From assembly GCA_947579605.1 (NCBI GenBank), contig OX388313.1:5022001-5086000 (forward strand): DNA of 64,000 nucleotides, read 5' to 3'. Under the pieces are notes generated by a model. The model did no database searches. It was not told the DNA's origin and saw only the letters and a program-made list of their open reading frames with translations. Shown piece by piece: positions 21,741 through 32,716 of the stretch. How positions within the stretch are numbered: the first letter of the stretch is position 1; each line of letters starts with the position of its first letter. Source of the DNA: Athripsodes cinereus (Eukaryota; Arthropoda; Insecta; Trichoptera; Leptoceridae). The position numbers and the translations under genes were made by a program.

Positions 21741-22542
21741 CAGTGGAACCTCTCATAACGAGTTTAATTCGTTCCAGACTCTTACTCGTTATGCGAAACA
21801 TTTATTTCTATAGAAATCAATGTAAAATACAATAATGCGTTCCATGCCGAAAGAATAAGTATTCTTGGAGAACTTTTTTATTAAAGTTTATTCAAATAAA
21901 TGAGTTGGAGCAAACTATATTTCTCATTTCGAAGTACGTGTCCCAAATATGCCATCTTCCTCATCTTTATGTTGGATAACAACTCTCTATCTGTTCTAGC
22001 CCTCCGCAACACCTCATTATTGGTAACCAAATCAGTCCATGGGATGCGCAACATTCTGCGATGAAGCCACATCTCAAATGCCTCTATTCGGTTCATTGTG
22101 TTCGCTTTGAGGGTCCAAGTCTCTACTCCGTACAGCAAAATGGACCAAATGTAACACTTGACCATTCTCTGTCGTAGTTTTAGATTTTAGAGGGTAGTCG
22201 TGGTGTGGGAAGGCGGCAGATGTCCTGGCTGAGAAACATCCGAGAGTGGACCGGAGTTCGGAGGGTGGAGGACTTGTTCCGGCTGGCACAGGACAGAGAG
22301 GCCTACGCCAGGGTGATAGCCGACGTCGGGGGGACCTGACATGGCACTTTGAGAAGAAGAATTCAAATAAAATTACTTATAAAAGAGTGTTACAACTTAA
22401 AATACAATTTAGATTAGGAAAAAAAAACGTACCTAAATAAAAATATGAATTTATGACAAATAATTATCCATTTTTATGGGAGCAACTTTTTCACTTTTTC
22501 TTTTGCTCGTTATGCGAATACTCGTTAAGAGAGGTTCCACTG
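21741..22542. mobile_element. pogo/Tigger-like MITE, nested
   Basis: Inverted ends CAGTGGAACCTCTCATAACG and (right, complemented) CAGTGGAACCTCTCTTAACG, with CTCGTTATGCGAA repeated subterminally on both sides, flanked by TA (21739-21740, 22543-22544). The ends resemble the pogo/Tigger branch of Tc1/mariner. Non-coding. Split by the LINE at 21901-22360. Confidence 0.75.
21901..22360 (-). pseudogene. LINE ORF2 C-terminus, 5' half inverted (twin-primed insertion)
   Basis: Flanked by an 11-bp direct repeat ATTCAAATAAA (21890-21900 and 22361-22371). The left part reads on the minus strand: MVKCYIWSILLYGVETWTL, RIEAFEMWLHRRMLRIPWTD, KMAYLGHVLRNEKYSLLQLI. The right part reads on the plus strand from about 22190: GRRQMSWLRNIREWTGVRRV, EDLFRLAQDREAYARVIADV, stop, then a GAAGAAGA tail next to the target duplication. 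In this LINE family the GHVLRN block precedes the RRQMSWLRNIREWTG block in one protein, so the two halves are consecutive parts of one ORF with the 5' part flipped. That is the signature of twin-primed reverse transcription. Dead copy; no catalytic domain. Confidence 0.8.
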
Positions 22543-23259
22543 TATTGGTTTTTTCATCTGACATTTTGTACCCAAATACACAGAAATATAAAATATGATG
22601 AGGAAGGTTTGTATAATTGAAAAGCAAATGTAATAATGGAATGACATTTTATTTATTTATCAAATAAATCATAATCTGACACACAATCAGTGATATGGGT
22701 ATAACATAACACTGCGCACAATATGTATTACTAACCATCAGTAAAATTTTATTTTCTGCTTTCCGTTTTACATTCAAATGATGTACAGGAATAATTCTCA
22801 TCAGAATCAATCAATATAACTTTCATACAACATGGAAAAAAGTATCTCTGTCACGAAACAATTAAATGCGTCTATCAAAAAACAAATTAAGAAACTGGTG
22901 TTCTGTCACACGAAAAAAGTGTCTATTATCACAAGAAAAACAACTGATTGAATTAAATTCACATTCGGATACTACTTAAGCGTATTTTTAACCCAAACCA
23001 ACTCCGATAAATTGTAAAATAACTGCAAAACGTACATGTAAACCCGCATAGCAAACATCTGACGTAAAATCCAACATGGCGGGCAGATGACGCCGATTTG
23101 AACCACCTTACTTAAATCACCTTACTTAAACCACCTCGAGAGGCGGATCAACCACTTTTAAACTAGGTTCAAGCTGATCAACGTTTATCAATACGTTTTT
23201 TGTCTGATCGGTGGTTCATCTCCTTCTAGAAATTTAATCTACGTTTATTAATAAGACTG

Positions 23260-23337
23260 TAAATGAATACGCTTAAGGTAATTTATGTTATACATACTTT
23301 TTAAAGATGAATCTGAGTATGATATAAATCTAAATAC
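23260..23337. other. Flank of nested element
   Basis: Right TAA target duplicate (23260-23262) and AT-rich spacer. Confidence 0.4.
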
Positions 23338-23472
23338 CTCCTCTTCTTCTTCTTTATGTGTCGTGTCGGATTCTTCCAAAATTGACTATCATTTGTGGAA
23401 ACGTGTCCCTATCTTAGGCAGTTAAATACAACTTCATGACTTCCTGTATTTCTGTCCATTCTATACCTCCAC
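23338..23472 (-). pseudogene. LINE ORF2 C-terminus with (GAA)n tail, decayed
   Basis: Aligns with 2340-2478: CTCTTCTTCTTC tail, GTGTCGTGTCGGATTCTTCC, TCCCTATCTTAGGCAG, TTCTGTCCATTC. Several substitutions and small indels; no open frame. Confidence 0.6.
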
Positions 23473-24317
23473 CGTAAAAATATGATTTGATAAAATAATA
23501 ATCAAATGAATTTATGTTATAGAAAATATATTTCCATTGTTAATTTGAAATAGGGTGTCATCGACAGCGTTCGAATTCAAGATATTTAGATCGAAAGTCC
23601 GAAAGACTTAATTGTCAGCTTATATTTAGTGCCCATTTTCCTATATTAAAAATAACTGTAGTACCTACTCACGGCACACTAACCTAACTTAAATCCTTTT
23701 TTGCAGGCATAAGTTTCCTATTTACATGAATAATTTGTAGGTTAGTCGCGAAATGTATGTAGGTACAACAAGACTTCACTAACAAACAAAAAACTTATTT
23801 GAAAATATTCACCAAGTATTTGCATTAAATAACTGTGATTAAGAATATAACGAGTATTAATGTATTTATCCGTCATTATTACAAGTATTTATGACTAGAA
23901 TTTACATATTGTGAATTAAAAATAGATAAATTAAATGTAATATATAGGGAAATATTATTATTACATATCTGGTATAAAAATAAAACAATTTATATTGAAA
24001 TATTGCTAACTTTACTAGTTTTAAACATTGCCTCGTTCAGGAAAATATGATAATCAAAGTGACAAGTAAACAGTCATGTAATAATATAAGTCTATCCTGA
24101 GATGTAGCAAAAAATTGACTCTATTATATTCTACCTATCTCTCATGTGCTTCTCTCATATCAATCTTGAAGAAAACTGGAATTGGTGAACGTTACCATGA
24201 TATAAAGTGCCAGCCTAAGAGGATTCGCAAGCGTCCAATCACCTGATACTCTCTTCTCTACCTTGCAATAATTGGTGCATATCTTGCGATTGTCTAAAAT
24301 TGTAAACCATACCTATA
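23473..24317. other. AT-rich unassigned stretch
   Basis: Nothing recognised. Confidence 0.35.
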
Positions 24318-24560
24318 TCAAATTCAAATTCAAATATTTTTATTTAAATAAAATTTACAATTTAATAATATTACATACACACCTTATTACTAAAAAAAAA
24401 CACATTTATAACATATTTGACCCTCAAAATTGAGCAGTGCTCGTGCTTTGAGGGTTTAAACATATTTCATATAATTTACATAAAACAATAGCGCTTACCA
24501 AACAATAATAAAAACAAACACATATCTACAATACAAATAGCAACTAAATACAGTTTCTTA
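24318..24560 (-). repeat. LINE 3' UTR end, minus strand
   Basis: Starts TATCAAATTCAAATTCAAAT followed by TATTTTTATTTAAAT (tail in minus orientation) and contains the hairpin GACCCTCAAAATTGAGCAGT / GTGCTTTGAGGGTTT. Start and hairpin are typical of lepidopteran LINE 3' ends. No ORF2 is left. Confidence 0.55.
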
Positions 24561-24904
24561 ACAAAACTCAACAACAGAGCAGTTGAACAGCTATTTAAAA
24601 ATATCTTTCAGATTCAATTTGAAACTCTGATTTTTTTGTAGAATCATACCTACTTAGATTTTTTGTTCAGCTTATTGTACCACACAACACCCAAATGAAT
24701 ATACTCCCAGTCTTGGACACGCACTAATATCCAAAAATTCCAGTTTATATGGATAAAAAAATATTTTCGTATTGGCTCTATTATGTTATAAATCCATATT
24801 ACCTTTGGCAGCATATTTATTTTTTTATTTATTTTCGCATAGTTGAACACGCTCTATAGATGAGAGTTTGTATAGACAACAGTAGTCTTTCAATATCTAT
24901 ACTG

Positions 24905-25102
24905 TCATGGCATATACTTACCAATAGTGGGGTAGCCAACAGAAGTAGGTAGGTACATGTTATAAACATACAGTTGGGCTTCTCTGTGTCAAAAAAAAAA
25001 TAAGACATTCATAATGGGTGGCGGCGTACCTTATCGCTGAATTTAGGATATTTAACGTTTGATTTTTCGAACACCTGTCTTTTACAGTAGGTACACAATA
25101 TA
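24905..25102 (-). repeat. TAG-tailed SINE, minus strand, interrupted
   Basis: TCATGGCATATACTTACC, GTGGGGTAGCCAAC, AAATAAGACATTCATAATGG, ACCTTATCGCTGAATTTAGG, TTTTTCGAACACCTGTCTTT follow the family in minus orientation. The head after CTTTTACAG is missing; a hAT MITE starts just beyond. Confidence 0.7.
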
Positions 25103-25110
25103 ACTTACAG

Positions 25111-25318
25111 CAGTGGTTCCCAAAGACGACTGGGCTCCGACCCATCTAGGAAAAAATTCCAGTCTTGGGACCCGCCTTTTAGCTTTTTTTCTCCAAACAT
25201 TGCTGTAACAACATTTTTTTATTTATGTCTAATACAGTGGCGAATCGTCCATTAGGGCCCACTCAATATTTGCTCATGACCCACTGGTGGGTCGCGACCC
25301 ATAGTTTGGGGAATACTG
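25111..25318. mobile_element. hAT MITE, complete, with 8-bp TSD
   Basis: Ends CAGTGGTTCCCAAAG and (right, complemented) CAGTATTCCCCAAAC; perfect 8-bp target duplication ACTTACAG at 25103-25110 and 25319-25326. Interior has a second inverted pair (GACCCATC, GGGTCGCGACCCA). 208 bp, non-coding. Confidence 0.85.
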
Positions 25319-25326
25319 ACTTACAG

Positions 25327-25839
25327 AAAGTAGTGGGAGACTGGCACGGACAATACCAGTCTTGTTAAAACATAATCAAGTTGTGCATAATATTCTCTTA
25401 TTTACCATACGTATGTACGTACGTGTGAACGGGTAAAAATATTCATACATACTCGTACTTTGATTTATAATATTATTTAGGTGTATCATGTTTTAATAAT
25501 AATTGTAGCAAGTGCTATTATTATTATTTATATTAATCGTTATTTTTATTCGTTGTTCTTTAACTGTTATTTTAATATTACAACGTTTTTAATAACCGTG
25601 ATAGTAATACATATATTTAAATATACGAGTAGGTATATCAATCATTTTTGCTGAGATTTTAACGATAGATAACAGTTATTTTAAATTCTTGGCTCAGCCG
25701 ACGTTCGTTATTTGCTAGTAGTTGATATTTTGTATTTTTTTAGTGTCCAGCAAAAGACAGATATTCTTAAAATATCCCAAAGAAGAAATTCACAAGGAGA
25801 GAAGCTAGTAGACCACTTGCATGGAATAAACATCCAAGC
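25327..25839. other. AT-rich unassigned stretch
   Basis: Nothing recognised. Confidence 0.35.
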
Positions 25840-25982
25840 TTTAATCTCCGTGCCAACAAAAATAAAGACATTATGAAATTGAAATGTAAAATCTCTTTGT
25901 TTTTCGAACACCCGTCTGTTACAGGACACTAGAAAACTTACGGAAAAGATAAGAGCCAAATCATTTGCTGCCACCGCAACTG
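25840..25982 (-). repeat. TAG-tailed SINE, minus strand, partial
   Basis: CTCCGTGCCAACAAAAATAA, GACATTATG, TTTTTCGAACACCCGTCTGT, TACAGGACACTAGAAAACTT, AGCCAAATCATTTGCTGCC: core and head modules in the family's normal order. Confidence 0.7.
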
Positions 25983-26099
25983 TCACCTACATAAATACTG
26001 AATGTATTATTTTTTATGGTATTTATCTTATTAATTAATCTACTGTTTACTTTAGTTGTGGGTAATGTTGTCAAAAGCCCGATTTTGGATTGTACAGTC
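25983..26099. other. AT-rich spacer
   Basis: Nothing recognised. Confidence 0.3.
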
Positions 26100-26763
26100 C
26101 AGTTTGTTTAGCGTTTGTTAAGTCGAATTTTTTTTGGCAAACCGGACAAAAGGAGAGAGAAGAGATATTCACACACTTTGTCTTCTGTTCAAGGTGTTTT
26201 CAAATCAAGATGCACCAGTATATCTCAGAGAACGATTTCAATTTGCTACCTCACATGGTCTGCCACTCAGGTCAGCAAACAATGGTCTTCTTACAATTCC
26301 CTCTCACCATACGGATTTTTTCACTTCTTCATTTACGGTCCATGGAGCTAGGCTATGGAACCAACTCCCTTCGGAGGTTCGCACGTCTTCATCATTTTTG
26401 GTTTTCAAGAATAAAATTTCACGGCGTTGACACTTATTCGGTTTTTTTCTTTTTTGTCTTTGGTCGATTAAGGTAGCATTCCTTCCCTTTTCCCTTCCCC
26501 TCTCTTTTTGCACAGACATCGTAATTATTTATTCTTATATCTTTTTATATTTTATATATGTATGTATTTTCTTGTATATATTTTTATTTTTAATTTGAGT
26601 ATTTGTTCTTTTTTGTAGTTTTTTCTTCTTTCGAATGGTTGACTGGAAGATGTTGCTCTGCAACAAGTCCGCCATTTGACAGAGCACTGTTTTCTATTTA
26701 TTATGTGTTTCTTGTACAAACTTTGTATTATGTTCTGTCAATAAAGCTTTATTATTATTATTA
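26100..26763 (+). pseudogene. CR1/Jockey-like LINE ORF2 C-terminus and 3' UTR
   Basis: The frame at 26134-26430 reads TLCLLFKVFSNQDAPVYLRE, RFQFATSHGLPLRSANNG, TVHGARLWNQLPSEVRTSSS, FLVFKNKISRR, stop. The RLWNxLPxEVR...FK block is the standard ending of Jockey/CR1 ORF2 proteins. The 3' UTR contains GACTGGAAGATGTTGCTCTG and CAACAAGTCCGCCATTTG and ends CAATAAAGCTTTATTATTATT, which is the true 3' end with an ATT-repeat tail. It is 5' truncated before the RT domain. Longer overlapping frames in this stretch are shadows. Confidence 0.8.
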
Positions 26764-27396
26764 AAAGACTGTCAGATATGAGGTATCAGACCTCATTTAC
26801 ATACAGCGGGTTCAAATAAAAAAAAAAAAAAGTTTTTTTATTCAGCTCAATCTGGCAACCCTAGTTGTGATATAATAGATGGATGTATAGGGTGCCCCAC
26901 AAGAAAACTTTTTTTTAAATCAGAAAAATGTAGATAAACATTTTATTATTTTTTAAAACTGGTATTGAACATTCTGAAATATTCTTTTTGTTAATAATAT
27001 GTACCAGTCATGTTATATTTCCACAAACCTTTAATAATATCAGTTATTTTCATTCCATGCAAGACTGTTTGCAATGCTATATGAGTCAGACATTCCTACC
27101 CTTTAATCTATTTAATTTTTTTTACCAAGGGGGTTGAATACGGTATTTCCATGAATTAATGACAGAAACTGTCATGAATATTTAACTCAACTATGGCGGA
27201 CCTATTACTCAGTTCGTTTGTGGTAGTATCCACTTAGTTTATTTTTGCACGCACGTCTAAAATAGAGGGAGTTGAATACATAGTCATAAATATGCAACAT
27301 TTCCTAGTGCTTTTATAAAAACTTTTAACAGCATAATCAATAGTTTTATTTTTCCATGATTGAAGTAAAGTCTATTTCCGGTAATACAAATATTGA
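26764..27396. other. AT-rich unassigned stretch
   Basis: Nothing recognised with confidence. Confidence 0.35.
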
Positions 27397-27768
27397 GTGC
27401 CGGCAAAGAATGGTTTTCTTCTCTTTACTGTGAGTTTTCAAGTCACCTGTAAAAAGCAGATGCTTGAATTAAAAAAGAAATTTAAAGTAATAAAGGTACT
27501 TGGTGGAATTTCATGTTAAATAAATAAAAATAAAAGACTTATTTTAAGTACTTCCACAGTAACTTTGTTAATAGGGTGCCGGCTTTCAAGAGCTTCCGCT
27601 CTCATTATCAGGCTAGCGTTTAGGTATTGTACATCTCAAATTCAAGTATGAGGTTTGCCACCCATCTTGAATATTTTATTTAATCATTGGCATGGAGATG
27701 ATATCTTGTATGTTTATTACATGCAGCTGGTCTATTGGCTACTTATGGGGTATGCCGTGATGGAATTG
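27397..27768 (+). repeat. TAG-tailed SINE split by a PLE-like insertion
   Basis: Head 27397-27475 (GTGCCGGCAAAGAATGG, GTGAGTTTTCAAGTCACCTG, AAAAGCAGATGCTTGAAT) and core/tail 27628-27768 (ACATCTCAAATTCAAGTATG, GCCACCCATCTTGAAT, GTATGCCGTGATGG) are the two parts of one copy. The family B element sits between them. No TAG repeats remain at the end. Confidence 0.7.
27485..27625 (-). mobile_element. PLE-like family B, copy 3, single arm, minus strand
   Basis: Minus orientation: tail GTACTTGGTGGAATTTCATG, then AAATAAATAAAAATAAAAG, TTCCACAGTAACTTTG, GTGCCGGCTTTCAAGAGC, TTCCGCTCTCATTATCAGG. The hammerhead core reads CTGATAATGAGAGC...GAAAGCCGGCAC, so position 8 (G to A) and the cleavage context are changed; likely inactive. 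Confidence 0.6.
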
Positions 27769-28404
27769 TATCTAATATCTATAGCAAATATTAAGACTAT
27801 TGAGCCGTTTTAATATTCTGCAAAAAATGTACCTACTATACGAATATTAAAAATCAGTAATGAGTTACATGACAGCTACATCCTTTGTGCGAATTAAAAT
27901 TCATGCACAAAACTATTTTATTATGAAACAATTATCACACAATACACTTCAGTATTGATTTGCAAATTTATTTAATAAAATTTTAAAAAACTATTTTGAT
28001 TTGTGTGACAACAAGAGTTGAGCTCTGAATAATCGATTATAGATTGTAAATATTTTTCATTATCTGAGTATAGCAGTCTATATATGAAATTTATGTAATA
28101 TCACGAATGTCCTTATACGTACAATTAAAAAATATTATTTATTGCAAATTATAAACAACTAATATGTAGAAAGTTTATGTTTGATTATGTAGTAAAAATA
28201 ATTTGATTAATCACATTTGCACCTTGCATTTTGATAACCTTCATAACTGCAATGACTGGCATATGAAAATATGAACATTACTTGTTAAACAAAATTAAAA
28301 CATGTTTATTATAATGTTAGCAGCCAGAGGTTGGCAATGAGATATATTTTTTTATAGATGATTTGTGTTTTTAATAAACCCAAACACACTGCGTAATAAA
28401 TTGT
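27769..28404. other. AT-rich unassigned stretch
   Basis: Nothing recognised. Confidence 0.35.
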
Positions 28405-28495
28405 ATGGTGGAATGGTGTAGGTTGGATATTAAACCCGGGATCTCTCGATTCAGTGTCCAAGATTCTACGATGAGTCAGTTTTAACTATCCTGAT
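28405..28495 (-). repeat. tRNA-derived SINE head, minus strand
   Basis: On the minus strand, GACTCATCGTAGAATCTTGG, then CGAGAGATCCCGGGTTTAAT and ATCC. GGTTTAATATCC is close to a Pol III B-box at a plausible distance from an A-box-like stretch. It does not fold to a proper tRNA by eye, so a SINE remnant is more likely than a gene. Confidence 0.4.
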
Positions 28496-28828
28496 ATTTT
28501 TGTATCTATATAATAATCTTCAAAGATGGTCTTCTTTCACAGTGTACCGTTACCATGGTAAATAAATCAAAGTGTTGTTAATTATTATTTTTGTATTTAA
28601 ATTTAAATTCTTGACACAGACAACTTTGTTGAAGATAAAACATTATCATGTACAGCGTCCTCGAGGTGCTATATATAGCACAAAGATGGCGCTTTAAATA
28701 CTCTCCGTTTATTAAATTATTATTATTAATGAGATCATCCTATCGGCGAACATTAATATCAATGAAATAGGATTTTTGTATTCTACTAAAAAAAATGATT
28801 GTGAAAGGAGAAAATGATTCAAAATTTA
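28496..28828. other. AT-rich unassigned stretch
   Basis: Nothing recognised. Confidence 0.35.
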
Positions 28829-29045
28829 TGTTATTGAAACAAGTGTTTCTTTCTACTATAGATTATTGATTCCGAGAGAAACGTCTTTCGACTTATCAGG
28901 TCATTATCAATCCTGATATGACTTATGAAAATGACCTGATAAGTGGAAAGACGTCTCTCTCGGAATCAATAATCTATGGTTGAAAGAAAAACTTGTTTCA
29001 ATTACATAATTATGGAATTCTACTACGTATGCACCGACACAATTA
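28829..29045. mobile_element. Palindromic PLE-like insertion, family F
   Basis: Arms 28829-28905 and 28929-29006 are inverted repeats (TATAGATTATTGATTCCGAG and its complement; GACGTCTCTCTCGG). Each arm tip reads CCTGATAAGT(C/G)GAAAGACGT, a hammerhead-like string with an almost absent stem II and A in place of G8. The right side continues ATGGAATTCTACTACGTATG, CACCGAC, resembling the tails of families A and B. Non-coding. Confidence 0.5.
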
Positions 29046-31161
29046 ATAGATTAAAGTAATATTTTGAATTCAGAAAATAGAATATAAACAATTTTGGTTG
29101 CATGATTTCATACCTAAACCAAAATGAAGGATTGAAATTTGTATTTATAAACTTCTAATATTCATTCAGTTGCATTGTTAAAGATTGATTTTATCATACA
29201 AGGTAATGATTTGACAGTAATTATTATCAGATATCTATTGATTAAATTATCAAAGTTGCATTTGCCATATTATCAAATCATAATCTTAACATAACACATG
29301 CACGAACATAATCAATGCATTTATTTCATTGCAATAACATATCTTCCTCATTCTATACACAGTTGGTGGTCTAAGGTCCAGGCTACGTATGGTTCAATTC
29401 AAATATTCAAGTATATTTTTTTATTTGCTTACATTATTTGATGCATGTCAAAATTGATTTCCTGTATGCAATTATTGCATATTATGTATTACTGTCCGGT
29501 ATTGATTTCGTTTGTGCATTGTTCCCCTGACATGATGCAAAAGTTTTTTTTCTTTTTTAGAAAATGTTTTTTGATGAGTTTTTTTGTTCATGTTTTATGA
29601 TAAGTATTTTTTTTTCTCGTTTGTTAATAATACAAAAACTGCGGTGTTTATTACGAATTGTGTTCGAAAGAGACGTATTTCATCTCCTTAGGACATGGTG
29701 AATCAAATATAATTTTATTCTTTCATAAAACGTTAATGTAGTTGAATAGAAACTCGTGTTTTTATATGATAATACCCAACATGATTTTCTGTTAATCATT
29801 CACCAAACAGGGTAGACATATTATTCTATATTTTTTTAAGTCGAATTTGATTCACCGTATTTGGTGTACACGTTTTAGCACATTAAAGTAAAATAAAACA
29901 CGAAAGTGGTAGTGAAACCATGAGATGTTTTTCGTCTTCTTAGAAAATCGTATATCTTAAGTGAATCTAATTATTCAAAATCACTTATACTATATTTGTT
30001 TTTTAATTATAACTCAACATATTTTTCATAATAATAAAATTCATGATTATTTAAATCAAAGTTGGTAGGTTCTTAGAAACAAAAATAAACCTATGTCTGT
30101 AGAAAAATCATAACAATACAGAAAATTCTTTCCATTCTCTACGTTTAAATAAAAATCTGAGCATCATTTATCTAGTCTTAACTCTTAAAAAACAGAAAAT
30201 AAAATAAATAAAAACATTAAACTATAAAATTAAATGAACACAATATTTCCCGACTTGATCGATCTGATTGACTTTGCTGTCCGTATTGAATTTGATAGTA
30301 AGTTATCGACCAATCTTGATCTAAATCCAATTTGTAAAGTTCTCATAGGGTTTATGATTAGTAAATTGATAAATGATTAACAAACTGAAAACACAAGCAT
30401 TTAAGATATGAGTAGAAATGCTAATTGTAAGTCTCGCCAATGTAGTGTCTGGGTTCCGTTCTTATCAGAGTTACGAATCATAATATTATTATCTCTCAGC
30501 AAGTGGGAATAAAGACCCGATTGTGCTAAATACAGTTCTCATTCTCTCAATGCTCTTACTTTTATTCATTTAAATGAGAAAACACATTGAAATTATCTTG
30601 ATAAACGAGTATGGTACGAAATTTCGTAACGTAAACAAATTTATCAATATTCTTGTAACCGGAGTGGACTTGATGTTTTAAAATATGCGCAAATCAGTTG
30701 CAGAACGAATTATAATTGATAAATTGTCTTTGTTTATTTACAGTTTCATTAAATATACCTAATATAATTATTATCCTGGTCCAATTAGCATAATATATTT
30801 TTTTTTTTCACAAATATTATTTACAGCTGTATATATGAAATTGGTCAATTTAAATTCGCTTATTGTCATTGGTATTTCATGCATAAGTGGTCAGACTTAC
30901 GATCTTGCTGATTCAATCTCTAACCCACTAACTGACTCATTTTTCGGACTCTTTTTCTGTTTTGTTTATTAATTCATTTTTATTTTTGTCTGACAGGATA
31001 AGTCTCTGTTTTTCTGCTCCAACACAGCCTTATGTCTAATGTGGTTGTCAAATCCTTGGGCATATTTTATTGTCTTTTGTATATATTATACCTACATGTT
31101 GTATTACATTGTAAACAACATAATTTCAATAAAGAAAGATAATAAGTATTATAATTATATA
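29046..31161. other. Long AT-rich stretch with no recognised feature
   Basis: About 2.1 kb. ACATAATTTCAATAAAG near 31120 could be a polyadenylation-type 3' end of an old LINE. No open frame of interest. Confidence 0.35.
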
Positions 31162-31165
31162 ACCT

Positions 31166-32697
31166 TGACAAGGCCTTCTTTGCTGGAAAGGAGGTAAAGA
31201 GTACACAGCAGACAGCAGCAATAAAAAAAATATATACAAATATTTAAAGCAAAAAGTAAGGTGAGAAGCTTTCTTTGGCATATTACTTGGATGTGAGGCG
31301 GATGATGAAAAACACAAAATTTATTTATACATTTATTATTAAAAAAATATAACACATAAATGTAAAAAAATTTCAATAATTAAAGATTAAAATTAAAATC
31401 ATTTGCCTAATCTAAAATCTAATCCTATATAAAAAAAAATGCACACCTTTATCAATAAATTGTCTTTCCCTTTACACAAATAACAGTCCTTTCACTACTT
31501 CATTTTATTATTAATCAATTGTGTATATCACCAAAAAAAATAACCAAGCACACGAGACTCACTCACGTAGACTGCTCCCCGAAGATCGTTCTGCCTGGGG
31601 CACTCAGGCAGACGCAATCCATCCCTCGAGGACATCCTGGCATGTAGCCTTCAGGATGAAGCGGTTCCAAGGCCAGCGGCTGCCACCCCAAGGAAGGTCT
31701 GCACCATGCGTCCAAGGCCGTTGGCGGGACAGCACGGCGTCCAGTCTCCGCTCGCTGCTAGCAGCAGCGAGCCAGCACGACGTCCTCCCCGGACGTCTGG
31801 TGGAGTGGTCGACCTGCTTCTACGGATGCCTGACGGGAAGTCTTGTGGAACCCGGCGTCCTGGGCGGGAAACCGCGGGGTCCCATCTTGCTGGCTCCGCC
31901 ACACAAGGGCGGGAGCAACGCTCTCCATGGAGGCCTGGCGGGTAGTGTCCTAGCCTGTATCCGATCTATCGCATCCTCGCGTCCTAGTATCGGTGGTGAC
32001 ACATGTGTTGCAAGGCCTTTGTTGTTTCATTCAAACAATATCCTTCACCCGGGCCATACCACTTACTAGCTAGTATGCCCGGGGACTTTACTCGGTGACG
32101 CTTGGCAACTATTCCGCGCGATCACACATAGGTATCATTATATTGTTTTTAAATTCGTGTCCATTTCACCACACTGTTAATATTTTATATTTCTCCCCAT
32201 TATAAGTACAACTCAAAGAAAAACAAACTATCCTAAAAACAACCTATGTAGCTAAGTTACCTATCTAGAACTTACATACTAGTTACAATTTCATGATGGT
32301 GTATGTCTGTAGGTATATACACTCGTGTAGGCAGTATTTCATATCTCACTCGATATTCTACCTACCCACAAGAGCGTTCACATCGAAGTTATAATGAACA
32401 TACCAACAGACACACACCCTAAATACAATCTATTATTATGTGTGGATAGCGACTGTCCATGAGATAATACTAAAACACTTGGACTACGTGGAATATTCCA
32501 TTCTTAACACATGTTGTCCGGTTTGGGTCTGAAAGCGGATCGGCAGATACCTGCTATCCCCGAAGACATCGCAAAGATGCGCGATTTTTGAATTCTTAAT
32601 TATTATTATTACTTAAAAATATGACAATCTTACAATTTATATTTAAAAAATATTCAGGATAATTTTTTTATCAGGAGCTAAATTTCCACCCGTAACA
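31166..32697 (-). repeat. 3' LTR (left copy)
   Basis: Plus-strand left edge TGACAAGGCCTTCTTTGC and right edge CACCCGTAACA. A GC-rich block at about 31555-32110 stands out from the AT-rich surroundings and holds a 182-codon frame antisense to the element. No domain is recognised in it and I treat it as a by-product of base composition. Confidence 0.9.
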
Positions 32698-32698
32698 A

Positions 32699-32716
32699 TC
32701 GTCCCTCCTTTTTGAT
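32699..32716 (-). promoter_or_regulatory. Polypurine tract of the LTR element
   Basis: On the minus strand AAAAAGGAGGGACGAT lies immediately before the 3' LTR start (TGTTACGGG). This is where plus-strand DNA priming would occur. Confidence 0.65.

Larger units (their letters stand above)
21487..23259. mobile_element. Harbinger-like non-autonomous element (outer shell of a nest)
   Basis: Inverted ends CAGTCTTATTAATAAA (21487) and TTTATTAATAAGACTG (to 23259) are bounded by TAA on both sides (21484-21486, 23260-23262), the TWA duplication size of PIF/Harbinger elements. Subterminal parts also mirror each other (GAACCACTGATTTCG, GATCCGCC at left; GGCGGATCAACCAC, GATCGGTGGTTCAT at right). No transposase. 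It carries the element at 21741-22542. Confidence 0.7.

Noticed and set aside
26090..26476. 128-codon open frame over a LINE end
   Set aside because: The neighbouring frame (26134-26430) matches LINE ORF2; this one is its shadow.
31521..32069. 182-codon frame as a gene
   Set aside because: Antisense inside an LTR, duplicated exactly with the LTR, no motif, explained by GC-rich composition.
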